The notes: generated by a model not told the origin, from the letters alone. DNA of 64,000 nt from Duganella sp. sic0402 (GCF_019219065.1 NZ_JAHUWK010000001.1:930001-994000); one strand, 5' to 3'; numbered from the stretch's first letter, positions 8,452 to 16,179 are shown. Numbers and translations: made by a program.

Positions 8452-9617
8452 GATGCGTCCTTCGCCAGCTTGATCTTCAGGCGGTGGTGCGCGATCGCCC
8501 GCCGCTGATAGGTGTACGTGATGTGCAGCTCGTCGCCCAGCTGATACATGGCCGGGTAGGAGTATTCGTCGCCCGGCTGGCCGGCAATGATATCGGTCAG
8601 CGGCTGCCAGGTGTGGCCATCGGCCGACTGCGACAGCGACAAGGTGCTGCGCGCGGTTTCGCTGTCCGTGCCCTGGTTGCGCAGCATCAGCAGAATGCCG
8701 CTGTCCAGGCGCAGCACTGCCAGCGAAGTGCCGAGATTGCTGATCGATGTCGGTCCCATATCCTCCCAACTGACGCCGCCATCGTGGCTGACCGCCTGCT
8801 GCACTACCGAATTCTCCTTGGTGGCGTCACGCATCCAGGCCAGCACCTCGGTATTCGAGACTGGCACCAGGGTCGGCTGCAAGGAGCGGGTGCGCTCGCC
8901 GATGCGGGTCAGGCGCTGCGGATCGCCATTGGCGTCGAACGACACCAGCATCGGATATTTGTGGCCGATTTCGAAATACACCGGCAACCACCAGCCGCCG
9001 TCCGCCAGTCCGACCGGCGACGAGCGCACCAGCACGCTGGTATTGAATACCGGCGACATCGGCAGCACGCGGCGCACCGTAAAAGTCGCACCTTCGTCTT
9101 TCGATTGCAGTTGCACCACCCGCGAGGCAGCCCAGCCGCCCAGGCCGGTAGCCACCACATATAAATGCACAGTGCCGTCGGCGCCCGTCCAGGCGACCGG
9201 ATTGCCGATGCGGCGCACGCCATGGCCCAGCACCTGGCCCAGCGATTCGCGGCTGGCGACTTCCCAGTTGTCGCTCCAGCGGCCATTACTCCAGCGCGAA
9301 GCGTACACCTTGACGTCCGGGCCGCTCTCGCGGCTGCCGGCCCACCAGAAGGAAATCAGATCACCATGCGGAAGTTGCGCGAGCGCGCTGGCATGCGCAG
9401 AAGGCACGCCTTTCGGCATCGGGATAATCGCGCGCGACAATTCAGTCAGCGTCACCGGCTGCGGGTTGGCCGCCTTGACGGCCTGAGGCCGGGCCTGATG
9501 GTGGGGCGAACGCGACCAGCGCCAGCCCTCGGCGGTCGCCACAGTTGCAACGATAGCAATGCATAACAGCATGACCAGCTTGCCTGGCCGCTGTCTAGCT
9601 GGGCTAAAAACTCCCAT
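8448..9617 (-). CDS. Sialidase-like BNR/Asp-box repeat protein, exported or anchored
   Basis: 389 residues. An N-terminal hydrophobic segment (about 14-31) serves as signal or anchor. A six-bladed propeller-type domain follows, with Asp-box motifs of the form S-x-D-x-G-x-x-[WF]: SKDEGATFT, SHDGGVSWED and SADGHTWQ. The family includes exo-alpha-sialidases and related glycoside hydrolases. A plausible early catalytic region (ISFWWAGSRESGPDVKVY) matches the pattern in sialidase-like proteins of unknown substrate. The start has GGAGACGGA just upstream. It is the first gene of the four-gene operon ending in the LtaS-like enzyme. Sialic acid itself is unlikely as substrate in such an environmental bacterium; a related acidic sugar polymer is an inference. 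Confidence 0.85.
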   Translation of the reverse strand: MGVFSPARQRPGKLVMLLCIAIVATVATAEGWRWSRSPHHQARPQAVKAANPQPVTLTELSRAIIPMPKGVPSAHASALAQLPHGDLISFWWAGSRESGPDVKVYASRWSNGRWSDNWEVASRESLGQVLGHGVRRIGNPVAWTGADGTVHLYVVATGLGGWAASRVVQLQSKDEGATFTVRRVLPMSPVFNTSVLVRSSPVGLADGGWWLPVYFEIGHKYPMLVSFDANGDPQRLTRIGERTRSLQPTLVPVSNTEVLAWMRDATKENSVVQQAVSHDGGVSWEDMGPTSISNLGTSLAVLRLDSGILLMLRNQGTDSETARSTLSLSQSADGHTWQPLTDIIAGQPGDEYSYPAMYQLGDELHITYTYQRRAIAHHRLKIKLAKDAS

Positions 9618-9800
9618 TCCGTCTCCAGAGATCGGGACATGGAAGCATACGCGTGATTCCCTTGCCCAAAATTAAGTCACTTCCCCGCCAGCATCGGCTT
9701 TTGGCTGCTGCTCAGCACGGACGAAGACGGTATCCTACAGTAAAACCTAGGCTAAATGTAGGTGACTTATCGGTCAGCAAGTGACTTTTCTCGGTGGAAA
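9618..9800. other. Intergenic region upstream of the sialidase-like operon
   Basis: 183 bases between the operon start and the stop of the VOC gene, both on the minus strand. It should hold the operon promoter; no clear operator was recognised. Confidence 0.4.
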
Positions 9801-10199
9801 TCAGGTCTGTGGCGCCATCCATACCAGGTTCCATAGATGGCCATCGAGATCCTCAAAGCCCTGGTCGTACATGAAGCCATGATCTTCGGGCGGATGAGGG
9901 ATGCGGGCGCCGGCGGCGGTGGCTTTGGCGATCAGCGCATCGACCTCTTCCCGGCTCTCGCAGCTGAGGCAAATAATCACCTCGTTCGCCTCCCTCGCCT
10001 GCATCACCTGCTTGTTGGTAAGCGACCTGAAGAAATCCTCGGTCATCAGCATGGCGTAGATGCTGTCCTCCAGCACCGCCATGAAAACAGCTTGCTCATT
10101 GGAGAACTGCTGATTAAAACTGAATCCCAGCGCGGCAAAGAAAGCCTTGGACGTGTCCAGATCCTTGACGGGCAGGTTGAAGATGATTTGCTTGTTCAT
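9801..10199 (-). CDS. VOC-family (glyoxalase/bleomycin-resistance fold) protein
   Basis: 132 residues, a typical single-module-pair VOC length. It begins MNKQIIFNLPVKDLDTSKAF, the usual first beta strand and helix, and ends with DLDGHLWNLVWM, the usual metal-ligand Glu/His region of the last strand (here DGHLWN, with Asn where many have Glu). ATG 10199 has GGGAG six bases upstream; the longer in-frame start four residues earlier lacks one. Such proteins bind a metal and act on or sequester small molecules; the substrate cannot be told. No operon partner is evident. Confidence 0.88.
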   Translation of the reverse strand: MNKQIIFNLPVKDLDTSKAFFAALGFSFNQQFSNEQAVFMAVLEDSIYAMLMTEDFFRSLTNKQVMQAREANEVIICLSCESREEVDALIAKATAAGARIPHPPEDHGFMYDQGFEDLDGHLWNLVWMAPQT

Positions 10200-10383
10200 T
10201 ACGTCTCCCAAGTTGTGATGCGGTGAAATACCAGCTACTCAACAATGACGACGGATCACCTTTACGGAATTCGACAAGTCGGGCGTGGAAAAAATTCATA
10301 TTTGACCAATCGCCCCTGCTGGCTCAACTTCGGCTTACGCCCCTTCTCGGACGTTCACGTTTGGCGAAGATGAAATGTGGCAA
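10200..10383. other. Intergenic stretch with a weak repeat-like sequence
   Basis: 184 bases with no gene. Around 10351-10377 lies a degenerate match (GTTCACGTTTGGCGAAG) to the repeat that follows the next genes, 3' of the HNH gene stop. The match is too weak to count as a sure copy. Confidence 0.3.
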
Positions 10384-11016
10384 TTAGACGGTTTTTGCCG
10401 CAGACTTCACCATCGCTCGCAATTCTTGAAGTGTGAAGGGAGGTTCCCTCCGATGAGCCATGTGATGACAATTAGGGCACAGTGGAACTAAATGCTCCGT
10501 TGGAATGAGCTCATATTCATTGCCAATCGAGGAAATCTGTACGATGTGATGGACATGAATTTGATTTTTCCCCAGAGGGCCATATGATAGTTCAAAATTA
10601 AACCCACAGGCCATGCAGCTGTAACCAAAATGCGCAAGACATGCAGCTCGCGCTTTTTTATTTCTTTCGTAACTATTAACTGTTATTTTTTTGACTGATC
10701 CTTCTTTATAAGGCCCATCGGGAAGTGCTTCATCCGCGTACAAGTCCGCTGAATTTATTTTTCCTGAAAGCTGCCAATAACCGCGACCGGAGGCAGGTAA
10801 TCTTTCTAAAACTCCTTCGACGACCAATTCTTGTCGAGCCCACCTAATTTCAACCTTATACTGTGGCTGAGAGGTTAGCAAAACAGCCTTGTCCTGTGCG
10901 CTGAGGTTGAATCGTTCTGCCAAAATTTCATGGACTACCGGAACAGGTAATGTACCTTGCTCCTGAAGAATCTCAACAATGGCCGCTTTTATTACGTTTC
11001 TCTTAGGTAAAGGCAT
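10384..11016 (-). CDS. HNH endonuclease with N-terminal winged-helix domain
   Basis: 210 residues. The N-terminal 90 residues form an Mrr-N/winged-helix-like domain (IKAAIVEILQEQGTLPVPVV... RGYWQLS). The C-terminal domain is an HNH nuclease with Zn-binding pairs Cys134/Cys137 and Cys180/Cys183, the catalytic HHI (His156-His157), Asn182 and His188. It should be a cytoplasmic DNA nuclease, possibly a type IV-like restriction or mobile-element enzyme. No methylase adjoins it. Base composition is clearly lower in GC than the flanking core genes, suggesting transfer. It is the first of a run of same-strand small genes with shared 3' repeats. Confidence 0.88.
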   Translation of the reverse strand: MPLPKRNVIKAAIVEILQEQGTLPVPVVHEILAERFNLSAQDKAVLLTSQPQYKVEIRWARQELVVEGVLERLPASGRGYWQLSGKINSADLYADEALPDGPYKEGSVKKITVNSYERNKKARAACLAHFGYSCMACGFNFELSYGPLGKNQIHVHHIVQISSIGNEYELIPTEHLVPLCPNCHHMAHRREPPFTLQELRAMVKSAAKTV

Positions 11017-11107
11017 ATTTATTAATGAAACAAGGATTTCTCAGAAGATTATGGGCGCAGATAAAGAACGCACGCTTTAAACTAACATGTAAATATCGGA
11101 AAGGCCA

Positions 11108-11124
11108 TTCTTGGCCGATATCCA
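11108..11124 (-). repeat. Interspersed 3' repeat, copy 1
   Basis: On the plus strand it reads TTCTTGGCCGATATCC, a match to the shared core CTTCTGGCCGATTTCGGTC. A flanking ATATCGG (about 11094-11100) pairs with CCGATAT, so this copy can form a longer hairpin. It lies about 40 bases past the DUF2971 stop. Confidence 0.65.
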
Positions 11125-11163
11125 ACATACGCTTAAAGGCTTACGACCGCGCATCGCGTATCA

Positions 11164-11850
11164 CTACTCTCCCTGAACGATGATTCTTGGTGTAAGCCGA
11201 TCTCGTGTCATTGCAAACCGACGAAATGCAGGCCGCGTCTTAAAGACAGTAACATCACTTAAATTCTTCGAAACGAGATTTGCAACTTTCTCCGGAGTTC
11301 GATGATTCCTTGCTCCAAGGATTACCTCTCTTAGTTGCATCTGCGGGCCGAAGTCGACGTAATGAAAGCCAGTCTGCAGGTCACGAACTGCCAAATCAGC
11401 GGTAACTCTCCATTCTCGCTCATAGGCCCATTCGTTGGCTTTCGTGTAGAGCATAGCTTTCACGAAATTTTCATCTATGCCGAACAATGGTACGCCATCT
11501 TGAAGTTGGAACCTAAGACGATCTGATTCATACGCTACTTGGCGAACGATGTCATCGTCCGCACCATCACGCCCGATGTCGAATCCGAAACAAATGCCAG
11601 AATGTTTGATCGCATAATGCGCCCACATGACCGGAGAGCGCCAATTATCACTAAAACAGATAATCCCCTTTTTACCAAAATATTCTCGCTGCAAAGCACG
11701 GGCAATTTGTCGAAGTTTTTTATCGCCTAAAGCAAATGCCTCAAGCTCAAAGGGATCGTTTAGCTCATGAAATTGCGACAACTTCAATCGCCGTTCCGGC
11801 AATATATGCTGGATAGCGACGGCATCAGAGGTGAAGTAGTAGAGGCGCAT
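11164..11850 (-). CDS. DUF2971 family protein
   Basis: 228 residues. The N-terminal LYYFTSDAVAIQHILPERRLKLS, then NDPFE, and the central ICFSDNWRSPVMWAHYA followed by GICFGFDI are the hallmark segments of DUF2971 proteins. These are often found in defence-like or cassette-borne positions and have no established activity. No export signal, so cytoplasmic. Lower GC than core genes. Neighbours are the HNH nuclease and a DUF695 gene on the same strand, separated by repeat copies, so it looks like an independent unit rather than an operon member. Confidence 0.87.
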   Translation of the reverse strand: MRLYYFTSDAVAIQHILPERRLKLSQFHELNDPFELEAFALGDKKLRQIARALQREYFGKKGIICFSDNWRSPVMWAHYAIKHSGICFGFDIGRDGADDDIVRQVAYESDRLRFQLQDGVPLFGIDENFVKAMLYTKANEWAYEREWRVTADLAVRDLQTGFHYVDFGPQMQLREVILGARNHRTPEKVANLVSKNLSDVTVFKTRPAFRRFAMTRDRLTPRIIVQGE

Positions 11851-11925
11851 GGAAAACTATTCTGGGTGATCGCATCATTCTTTTTATTAATCTTTATGTC
11901 AGCGACGAGTTATACTCCCTCTGTT

Positions 11926-11956
11926 GCAGACTTCCGCTTCTGGCCGATATCGGCTA
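11926..11956 (-). repeat. Interspersed 3' repeat, copy 2
   Basis: The plus strand carries CTTCCGCTTCTGGCCGATAT followed by CGGC, including the perfect palindrome GCCGATATCGGC. The stop codon of the DUF695 gene (11954-11956) lies inside it. Confidence 0.8.
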
Positions 11957-12427
11957 TTGCTTTACACTGGTCGCAAATCGCTCATATGTAGTCCAAGATG
12001 GGTCGGGCGCGGCATGGATTTCGATGGGAAATAGTTGTTTAGAGTGAAGCGCTTCGTTAAGTCGCTGAAAGAATTCATCTTCGTTGCGAGCATAATAAGT
12101 CCACTCTTTGAGGTTATTGCCAGTTGAGACGAGCGCGAGTGTTGAAAAGCCATCCTCCTGCATAGGCGCAAGCGCGTCTTCTAGTTCGTCCATTCTTGTT
12201 CGTTCTTCTACTGAAGGCATACCCTTATTGCCTTGATATCGCCAGACAACAATGACTCGGTCAGGCTGCACGCTTTTTGTGAACTCCTTCTGGAACTCTT
12301 TGATGTAGCGATAAACAATTGCGGTGTCCTCCGCGTTATTGCGAGCGACAGCAGTGGCCCACACTTGTGCAATCGAAGTCATAGGTATGATAAGTAATAG
12401 CGCTAAAAGTAACAGGTTACGATTCAT
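11954..12427 (-). CDS. Exported DUF695-domain protein
   Basis: 157 residues. A signal peptide (MNRNLLLLALLLIIPMTSIAQ) is followed by a DUF695 domain, recognised from the VVWRYQGNKGMPSVEERTRM, DGFSTLALVSTGNN and LKEWTYYARNEDEFFQRLN segments and the PIEIHAAPDPSW motif. DUF695 is related in fold to the RraB regulator family; its activity is unknown. Export to the periplasm is unusual for that fold. The stop codon lies inside a repeat copy. No good ribosome site precedes the ATG. Confidence 0.83.
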   Translation of the reverse strand: MNRNLLLLALLLIIPMTSIAQVWATAVARNNAEDTAIVYRYIKEFQKEFTKSVQPDRVIVVWRYQGNKGMPSVEERTRMDELEDALAPMQEDGFSTLALVSTGNNLKEWTYYARNEDEFFQRLNEALHSKQLFPIEIHAAPDPSWTTYERFATSVKQ

Positions 12428-12446
12428 TATCTATTTTCGTTGGACA

Positions 12447-12476
12447 GAAGTCTGCTCCTGGCCGATTTCGGTCACG
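12447..12476 (-). repeat. Interspersed 3' repeat, copy 3
   Basis: The plus strand reads TCTGCTCCTGGCCGATTTCG then GTCACG. It begins 5 bases past the stop of the next minus-strand gene (12482). One of the best matches to the core. Confidence 0.8.
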
Positions 12477-12481
12477 GAAAA

Positions 12482-13018
12482 TTATTTATTCTTCGCCTCA
12501 ATATCCGAAATTATCTTCGCAAGCGGAGGTACCTGTGCTTCAGAACGCTCCACGTCGGTTACTGCATTCGGTAGTATCGGATACAGGGAAGTTTTACCAG
12601 TTTCCTTAAAATATTGAGATTGTGTACCGTACCATTGAGGCTGTTTTTTCCACATCATATAACGGTCCCATGCTGCCGCAGCTAACCACTTAGGAGCAGG
12701 ATGCGTCGGCGCTAATCGGCTTGAAACTGTTGCAAGAGAGAAAGCAAGCTTTATGTCATCTGGGCTGCTGCTATGGTGAAAAATCATCCCAGCGTTATAA
12801 AAGTCCTCCGCAGTCTTAAGCTGCGCATCTTTAAGCAACTGTATTACCCTTGTGGCTCGCTGAGAATCTCGCTCATCGACCGCACGCCAGTCTACGTCGT
12901 TTCCTTCTCGGTCCGATTGGTCGGCCTGAACAAGCGCTTTCAGCTCTGGGTTCGACGAAACTTGTGCATTCACACCCAAAGCAGCGAAACCCATAAACAG
13001 TACAAATATTTTTTTCAC
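12482..13018 (-). CDS. Exported DUF6624-like protein
   Basis: 178 residues from a GTG start with GGAG nine bases upstream. A signal peptide (KKIFVLFMGFAALGVNAQ) precedes a domain with the pattern ADQSDREGNDVDW, RVIQLL, DFYNAGMIFHHSSSPDD, PKWLAAAAWDRYMM and PQWYGTQ. This pattern is typical of DUF6624 proteins, whose function is unknown; the assignment is from memory of the motif order. Lower GC than core genes. It sits between two repeat copies and has its own ribosome site, so it appears to be an independent unit. Confidence 0.8.
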   Translation of the reverse strand: MKKIFVLFMGFAALGVNAQVSSNPELKALVQADQSDREGNDVDWRAVDERDSQRATRVIQLLKDAQLKTAEDFYNAGMIFHHSSSPDDIKLAFSLATVSSRLAPTHPAPKWLAAAAWDRYMMWKKQPQWYGTQSQYFKETGKTSLYPILPNAVTDVERSEAQVPPLAKIISDIEAKNK

Positions 13019-13030
13019 TTTTACAACTCC

Positions 13031-13056
13031 GTCTGCTTGTGGCCGAACTCGGTCAC
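13031..13056 (-). repeat. Interspersed 3' repeat, copy 4
   Basis: The plus strand reads GTCTGCTTGTGGCCGAACTC then GGTCAC. It overlaps the stop codon of the following small gene (13053-13055) and on its other side directly abuts the ribosome site of the DUF6624-like gene. Confidence 0.8.
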
Positions 13057-13310
13057 GTTGGTTCTAAGTCTGTAGGAAACTGACTGTCACGCTGCCAATT
13101 TTCCTTATCTGTGTCACCAGAAGCATCTCGCCGGTTCCAAGCTCTATTCAGATGTGAAAACACATGCCCAAGGTCGATACGTAGATTCACCTCGTCGTAT
13201 TCGGTATCGCTATTCATCTTGGATATTAGCGAGGTCAAGTGCTCCTGAGCGTCTTCCAGCTCGTACATGAGCGTAGCCCAAGCCTCCGGGGCAGTTTCTT
13301 TACTAATCAT
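13053..13310 (-). CDS. Small hypothetical protein
   Basis: 85 residues, soluble, acidic in its first half. The recognisable stretch is IDLGHVFSHLNRAWNRRDAS; similar short proteins occur as orphan genes, but no function is known to me. No signal peptide. The ribosome site is weak. The stop codon lies inside a repeat copy, as for several neighbours. Reading-frame support comes from length, position in the same-strand array and lack of overlap with anything else. Confidence 0.6.
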   Translation of the reverse strand: MISKETAPEAWATLMYELEDAQEHLTSLISKMNSDTEYDEVNLRIDLGHVFSHLNRAWNRRDASGDTDKENWQRDSQFPTDLEPT

Positions 13311-13346
13311 AGGGTCGACTTAAATTGCACTGCAACGACATCGTGA

Positions 13347-13372
13347 ACTTCCGCTTCTGGCCGGTTTCGGTA
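13347..13372 (-). repeat. Interspersed 3' repeat, copy 5
   Basis: The plus strand reads CTTCCGCTTCTGGCCGGTTT then CGG. It lies 14 bases past the stop of the gene at 13387. Confidence 0.8.
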
Positions 13373-13386
13373 TTTCACTGCACGCT

Positions 13387-13755
13387 TCAGGCAACCGTCG
13401 CTGGCGGCAAGTCATTTACATACAAGTTTCGAACTTGCTTGTAGTACCTACCGCCGTTTAGCGCACTCTCTGAAAATTTTTGCTCTACATACACCAAGTC
13501 AAGATGCACTTTGCGAATCCGCCGACCTCCTGATCTTAAGTCACTGACCGCCTTTTTGTGCAGTCCACAGAAAATTGCCCACACCATGGTTTGATGAAAT
13601 TCGCTCAGACGTTTTGAGTGCTTCTCCGCAACATCCCAAGCTCTGGATAGAGTCGGAAAATAACCACCACTGCCTCCTCGCAATTCGCCGTCGGAGATAT
13701 CAATTTCATGTGGCCGGAATCTTAGGGCTTCAGAAAAAATCTTTGTAAATTTCAT
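13387..13755 (-). CDS. Hypothetical protein
   Basis: 122 residues from ATG 13755 (a TTG codon directly upstream could also serve). The protein is basic, soluble, and holds the segments GGYFPTLSRAWDVAEKHSK and KVHLDLVYVEQKF. No family recognised. Base composition is like its low-GC neighbours. It is one of the gene-plus-repeat units on the minus strand; its repeat copy begins 14 bases after the stop. Confidence 0.6.
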   Translation of the reverse strand: MKFTKIFSEALRFRPHEIDISDGELRGGSGGYFPTLSRAWDVAEKHSKRLSEFHQTMVWAIFCGLHKKAVSDLRSGGRRIRKVHLDLVYVEQKFSESALNGGRYYKQVRNLYVNDLPPATVA

Positions 13756-13797
13756 CAACTATGTCTAAGTCGTTCAGAATTCTTACACCACTGGGCG

Positions 13798-13822
13798 GCG
13801 GCTCCTGGCCGAATCCGGCGAT
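13798..13822 (-). repeat. Interspersed 3' repeat, copy 6
   Basis: The plus strand reads CGGCTCCTGGCCGAATCCGG. It lies 44 bases past the DUF3224 stop. Confidence 0.7.
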
Positions 13823-13866
13823 CTATCATTTGCGACGATTCAGCCTGAGTCCTCGAAGAATCTCAT

Positions 13867-14343
13867 TCAAGGCAGGGAGTAGTCGAAGTGATAATAGTGT
13901 TTTCCGCTCGTGATCTCTATCGTCATAGCGCCGGTGATGCCCATCAGCTCGCCCGTTCCGGAATCTGGTACCACCGTCAACACGAGCGACGATGCGCCGC
14001 GATTCATCGTACCGCTGTGTTGCAACACGAAACTGCCCTTGTGCCCGTTTAGACTGCCTTCCACGCGCTCCATCGCCACGTAGCCGGCGGAACCGGATAC
14101 CGCGGTGCGAAATGCCAGCATCTCACCCAAGCTGTGCGCCACAAGATCCCCATCGAATTGTTTGTCAATAGTCATCCGGCCGAGACCAGTGGGCTCGATG
14201 CCCGGAGCCGGCGGCTGCGGTGTCAATTTGACGTCGAATTGTCCTGAAGCCTGCATTGTCTTCTCCTTAGTTCCGATGTGTGCCTCCGCGTGACCTATAA
14301 ATGCCAACAGAGCGAAGATTCCTGCCAGTCGTTTGATGATCAT
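13867..14343 (-). CDS. Exported DUF3224 protein
   Basis: 158 residues from ATG 14343, preceded by AAGGAC; a longer in-frame start would put extra residues before the signal peptide. The signal peptide is IIKRLAGIFALLAFIGHAEA. A DUF3224 beta-barrel domain follows: ASGQFDVKLTPQPPAPG, MTIDKQFDGDLVAHSLGEML, GYVAMERVEGSLNGHKGSFVLQH and LTVVPDSGTGELMGI. The family is usually cytoplasmic and of unknown function (allene-oxide-cyclase-like fold); export is less common. GC is closer to the core genes than in the units to its left. Confidence 0.87.
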   Translation of the reverse strand: MIIKRLAGIFALLAFIGHAEAHIGTKEKTMQASGQFDVKLTPQPPAPGIEPTGLGRMTIDKQFDGDLVAHSLGEMLAFRTAVSGSAGYVAMERVEGSLNGHKGSFVLQHSGTMNRGASSLVLTVVPDSGTGELMGITGAMTIEITSGKHYYHFDYSLP

Positions 14344-14449
14344 CGTAATGTCCTTTGCGTAAAATACGCGAAACATTGTATGCCGCTGGGTCTCATTATG
14401 ATTGGAAAAACGCGAACCATTTTCCTGAGGCGCGGACTCGATTGAGCTA

Positions 14450-14478
14450 ATGTCCGCATGTGGCGGAACTCGGCCGGG
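14450..14478 (-). repeat. Interspersed 3' repeat, copy 7
   Basis: The plus strand reads AATGTCCGCATGTGGCGGAA then CTCGGCC. It is a diverged copy with no intact minus-strand gene directly ahead of it. Confidence 0.6.
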
Positions 14479-14667
14479 ACCATAGAGGATAGCATCTTGC
14501 TCATCTGAAAAATACGCTAAATCTCACAAGTCCGATTGGCGGTGTTCAATGCCATGGAGGGAGACGGCGAGTGGGAACAGGGACGGCAACTTATGTGAAT
14601 CGCTCGCGGTAGTGCTGAGAATACTGCCATAGGCAAACTGAGGAGCCAAGCCAAGTGGCAGTTCAGG

Positions 14668-14754
14668 ATGCTAACCGCTAGTGGTTTCGCGATGCTAATC
14701 AATGGTTGGCATGCTAAATGGTGGTGGTTTGGATGCTACTACTCACTTAGCATG
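14668..14754. repeat. Array of spaced ATGCTA direct repeats
   Basis: ATGCTA occurs at 14668, 14692, 14711 and 14733 (spacing 24, 19, 22), most copies with a GGTT element between them. An inverted TTAGCATG follows at 14747-14754. The block ends about 20 bases before the luxR stop. It looks like an iteron-like or degenerate tandem array; no function is evident. Confidence 0.5.
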
Positions 14755-14772
14755 TAACTACCTCGACGGACT

Positions 14773-15516
14773 TCATGCGCGCGGCTTGACCAGGCCGTAC
14801 ATGACGGCCTTGGCCACGGCATGTTGGCGGTTCGAGGCGCCCAGCTTCTTGATCACCGAAGTGAGGTGAAAATTGATGGTGCGTTCCGCCACGCCGACGA
14901 TCTGGGCCATTTCCCAGGCGGTCTTGCCCTCGCATGCCCAGAACACGCACTCCAGTTCGCGCTCGGTTAATTCGTTGACCTTGGGGTTCTCGATCTTGTC
15001 GATGCGGATGTAAGCGTCGAAAAGGTAATTGCTGAAGATGCCGGCGGCCGGCAGCAGATTGCCGAGCCGGTCGTCGTCCAGCGTCAGGTCCGAACTGGCC
15101 ATGCAGAAGAAGGCGGTCTGCCCGCTCGGAGGACTGAGCGGCACCGTCAAGCCACGGTGCAGGCCATGCGCCCTGCCGCGCTCGATGAAGGCCTTTCCCT
15201 CGCCGGCGCCTCCCTGGGCAGCGGGCAGATATTCCAGTTCACTCCAGAGGATTGGCGCGGTATTGGAAAAGCTGTACTGGAGGATCGGATCGACCGAGGA
15301 TGCTCGGCGCTGCAGATAATGGTCGACCCACTCCGTGGGAAAATTCGTCACGGTGATCAGGCGCGGCGAGGTCAGCGACACCGCCTCGCATACGGCGAAC
15401 ATATAGTGCGGCATGCTGGTCGCGCTACAGAAGTCCCTGCAGATGGATTTCAAATCTGTCAGGTGAGGCGCCTTCGACAAGGCATCGCGGAATGCGCGGA
15501 GGTGGGAATAGTCCAT
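14773..15516 (-). CDS. LuxR-family autoinducer-binding transcription regulator (LuxR solo)
   Basis: 247 residues. The N-terminal half is an autoinducer-binding domain that keeps the six AHL-contact residues at the spacing of TraR: Trp63, Tyr67, Asp76, Pro77, Trp91 and a Gly at about 122. The C-terminal LuxR helix-turn-helix covers 183-240 (LTERELECVFWACEGKTAWE ... INFHLTSVIKKLGASNRQHA). The start ATG 15516 lies 2 bases after the stop of the DUF1993 gene, so the two are co-transcribed. No luxI is in the window, making this a candidate LuxR solo responding to self or foreign AHL. Two lux-box-like sequences lie upstream of the operon. Confidence 0.92.
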   Translation of the reverse strand: MDYSHLRAFRDALSKAPHLTDLKSICRDFCSATSMPHYMFAVCEAVSLTSPRLITVTNFPTEWVDHYLQRRASSVDPILQYSFSNTAPILWSELEYLPAAQGGAGEGKAFIERGRAHGLHRGLTVPLSPPSGQTAFFCMASSDLTLDDDRLGNLLPAAGIFSNYLFDAYIRIDKIENPKVNELTERELECVFWACEGKTAWEMAQIVGVAERTINFHLTSVIKKLGASNRQHAVAKAVMYGLVKPRA

Positions 15517-15518
15517 CG

Positions 15519-16052
15519 CTACTGCAGGTTGTCCAGATCGGCCGGATCGCACTCGTCGGTGAAGACGAAGCCGAGCGGGTATCGATGATAGCCGTCGAAG
15601 TCGGCTTTCCCGATCGGCACCCCGGCATGGCGGGCGATCGCATACACCATTGCATAATGGAAGAAGAAATTCGGCATGGCGTACATCTGGTAGTACTCCC
15701 ACCCGTCCAAGTTCAGATCGGCAAAGCCTGCCGCCGTCGAAACGGACTGCGCGCCAATCCGGCCGAACGCATCATCGGGAATGGCCGCCAGATAAGCGCA
15801 GGTCGAGTCCAGCTCGGCCAGAACGCTTTCAAAGCTGTCCACGTCGTCGCTGAAGGAGACGATATCCCGGCCGGCTAGCGGGCAGACGGTGCGCAGTGTG
15901 AATCCGATCGCCGTTTTCGCCTGCTGCAGCAGCGGAAACATATCCGGATAGAGCCGCTGGCCGCCGATCGCTTTATCGACAGCACGTACACGGTCGAGCA
16001 CTTCGCGTAGCCTGCTCAGGTAATGCAAGAAAATTTTGGTTGGCACGACCAC
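15519..16052 (-). CDS. DUF1993 family protein
   Basis: 177 residues from a GTG start at 16052 with AGGAG eight bases upstream; this start gives the usual family length and removes 11 unlike residues. Family segments are RLYPDMFPLLQQ, FSDDVDSFESVLAELDSTCA, and PNFFFHYAMVYAIARHAGVP followed by IGKADFDG. DUF1993 proteins are DinB-like four-helix proteins without known activity. It is the first gene of a two-gene operon with a LuxR-type regulator. Linkage to a quorum-type regulator hints at control by it through the lux-box-like sequences upstream. Confidence 0.88.
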   Translation of the reverse strand: MVVPTKIFLHYLSRLREVLDRVRAVDKAIGGQRLYPDMFPLLQQAKTAIGFTLRTVCPLAGRDIVSFSDDVDSFESVLAELDSTCAYLAAIPDDAFGRIGAQSVSTAAGFADLNLDGWEYYQMYAMPNFFFHYAMVYAIARHAGVPIGKADFDGYHRYPLGFVFTDECDPADLDNLQ

Positions 16053-16155
16053 GTTGTCTACTCCTGTTCCCGGCACGGTTAGCATGTCGATGGCGCACGT
16101 AACCGCATTTTTCCGCTACGCCCCCGCTACTATAGCGAAGTGCCTCGGCCTGCTC

Positions 16156-16175
16156 ACCTGTCAGATCTAACACCG
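16156..16175. promoter_or_regulatory. Lux-box-like operator 1
   Basis: ACCTGTCAGATCTAACACCG is 20 bases with CTG-N10-CAC, one base off the CTG-N10-CAG pattern of LuxR-family boxes. Its centre is 24 bp from box 2. Confidence 0.5.
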
Positions 16176-16179
16176 CGCT

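Larger units (their letters stand above)
14344..14772. other. Gene-free stretch with a repeat copy and an ATGCTA array
   Basis: About 430 bases with no supportable gene. It holds repeat copy 7 (14450-14478) and, at its right end, four spaced ATGCTA motifs. The middle (14480-14660) shows nothing recognisable; it may be the remains of a lost unit. Confidence 0.55.

Noticed and set aside
14517..14702. Small minus-strand open frame in the 14.4-14.8 kb gap
   Set aside because: No ribosome site, no family, and it overlaps the ATGCTA array; more likely chance.
15519..15540. Repeat-like GGCCGG stretch at the DUF1993/luxR junction
   Set aside because: It is inside coding sequence and matches the interspersed repeat only over the GGCC core.
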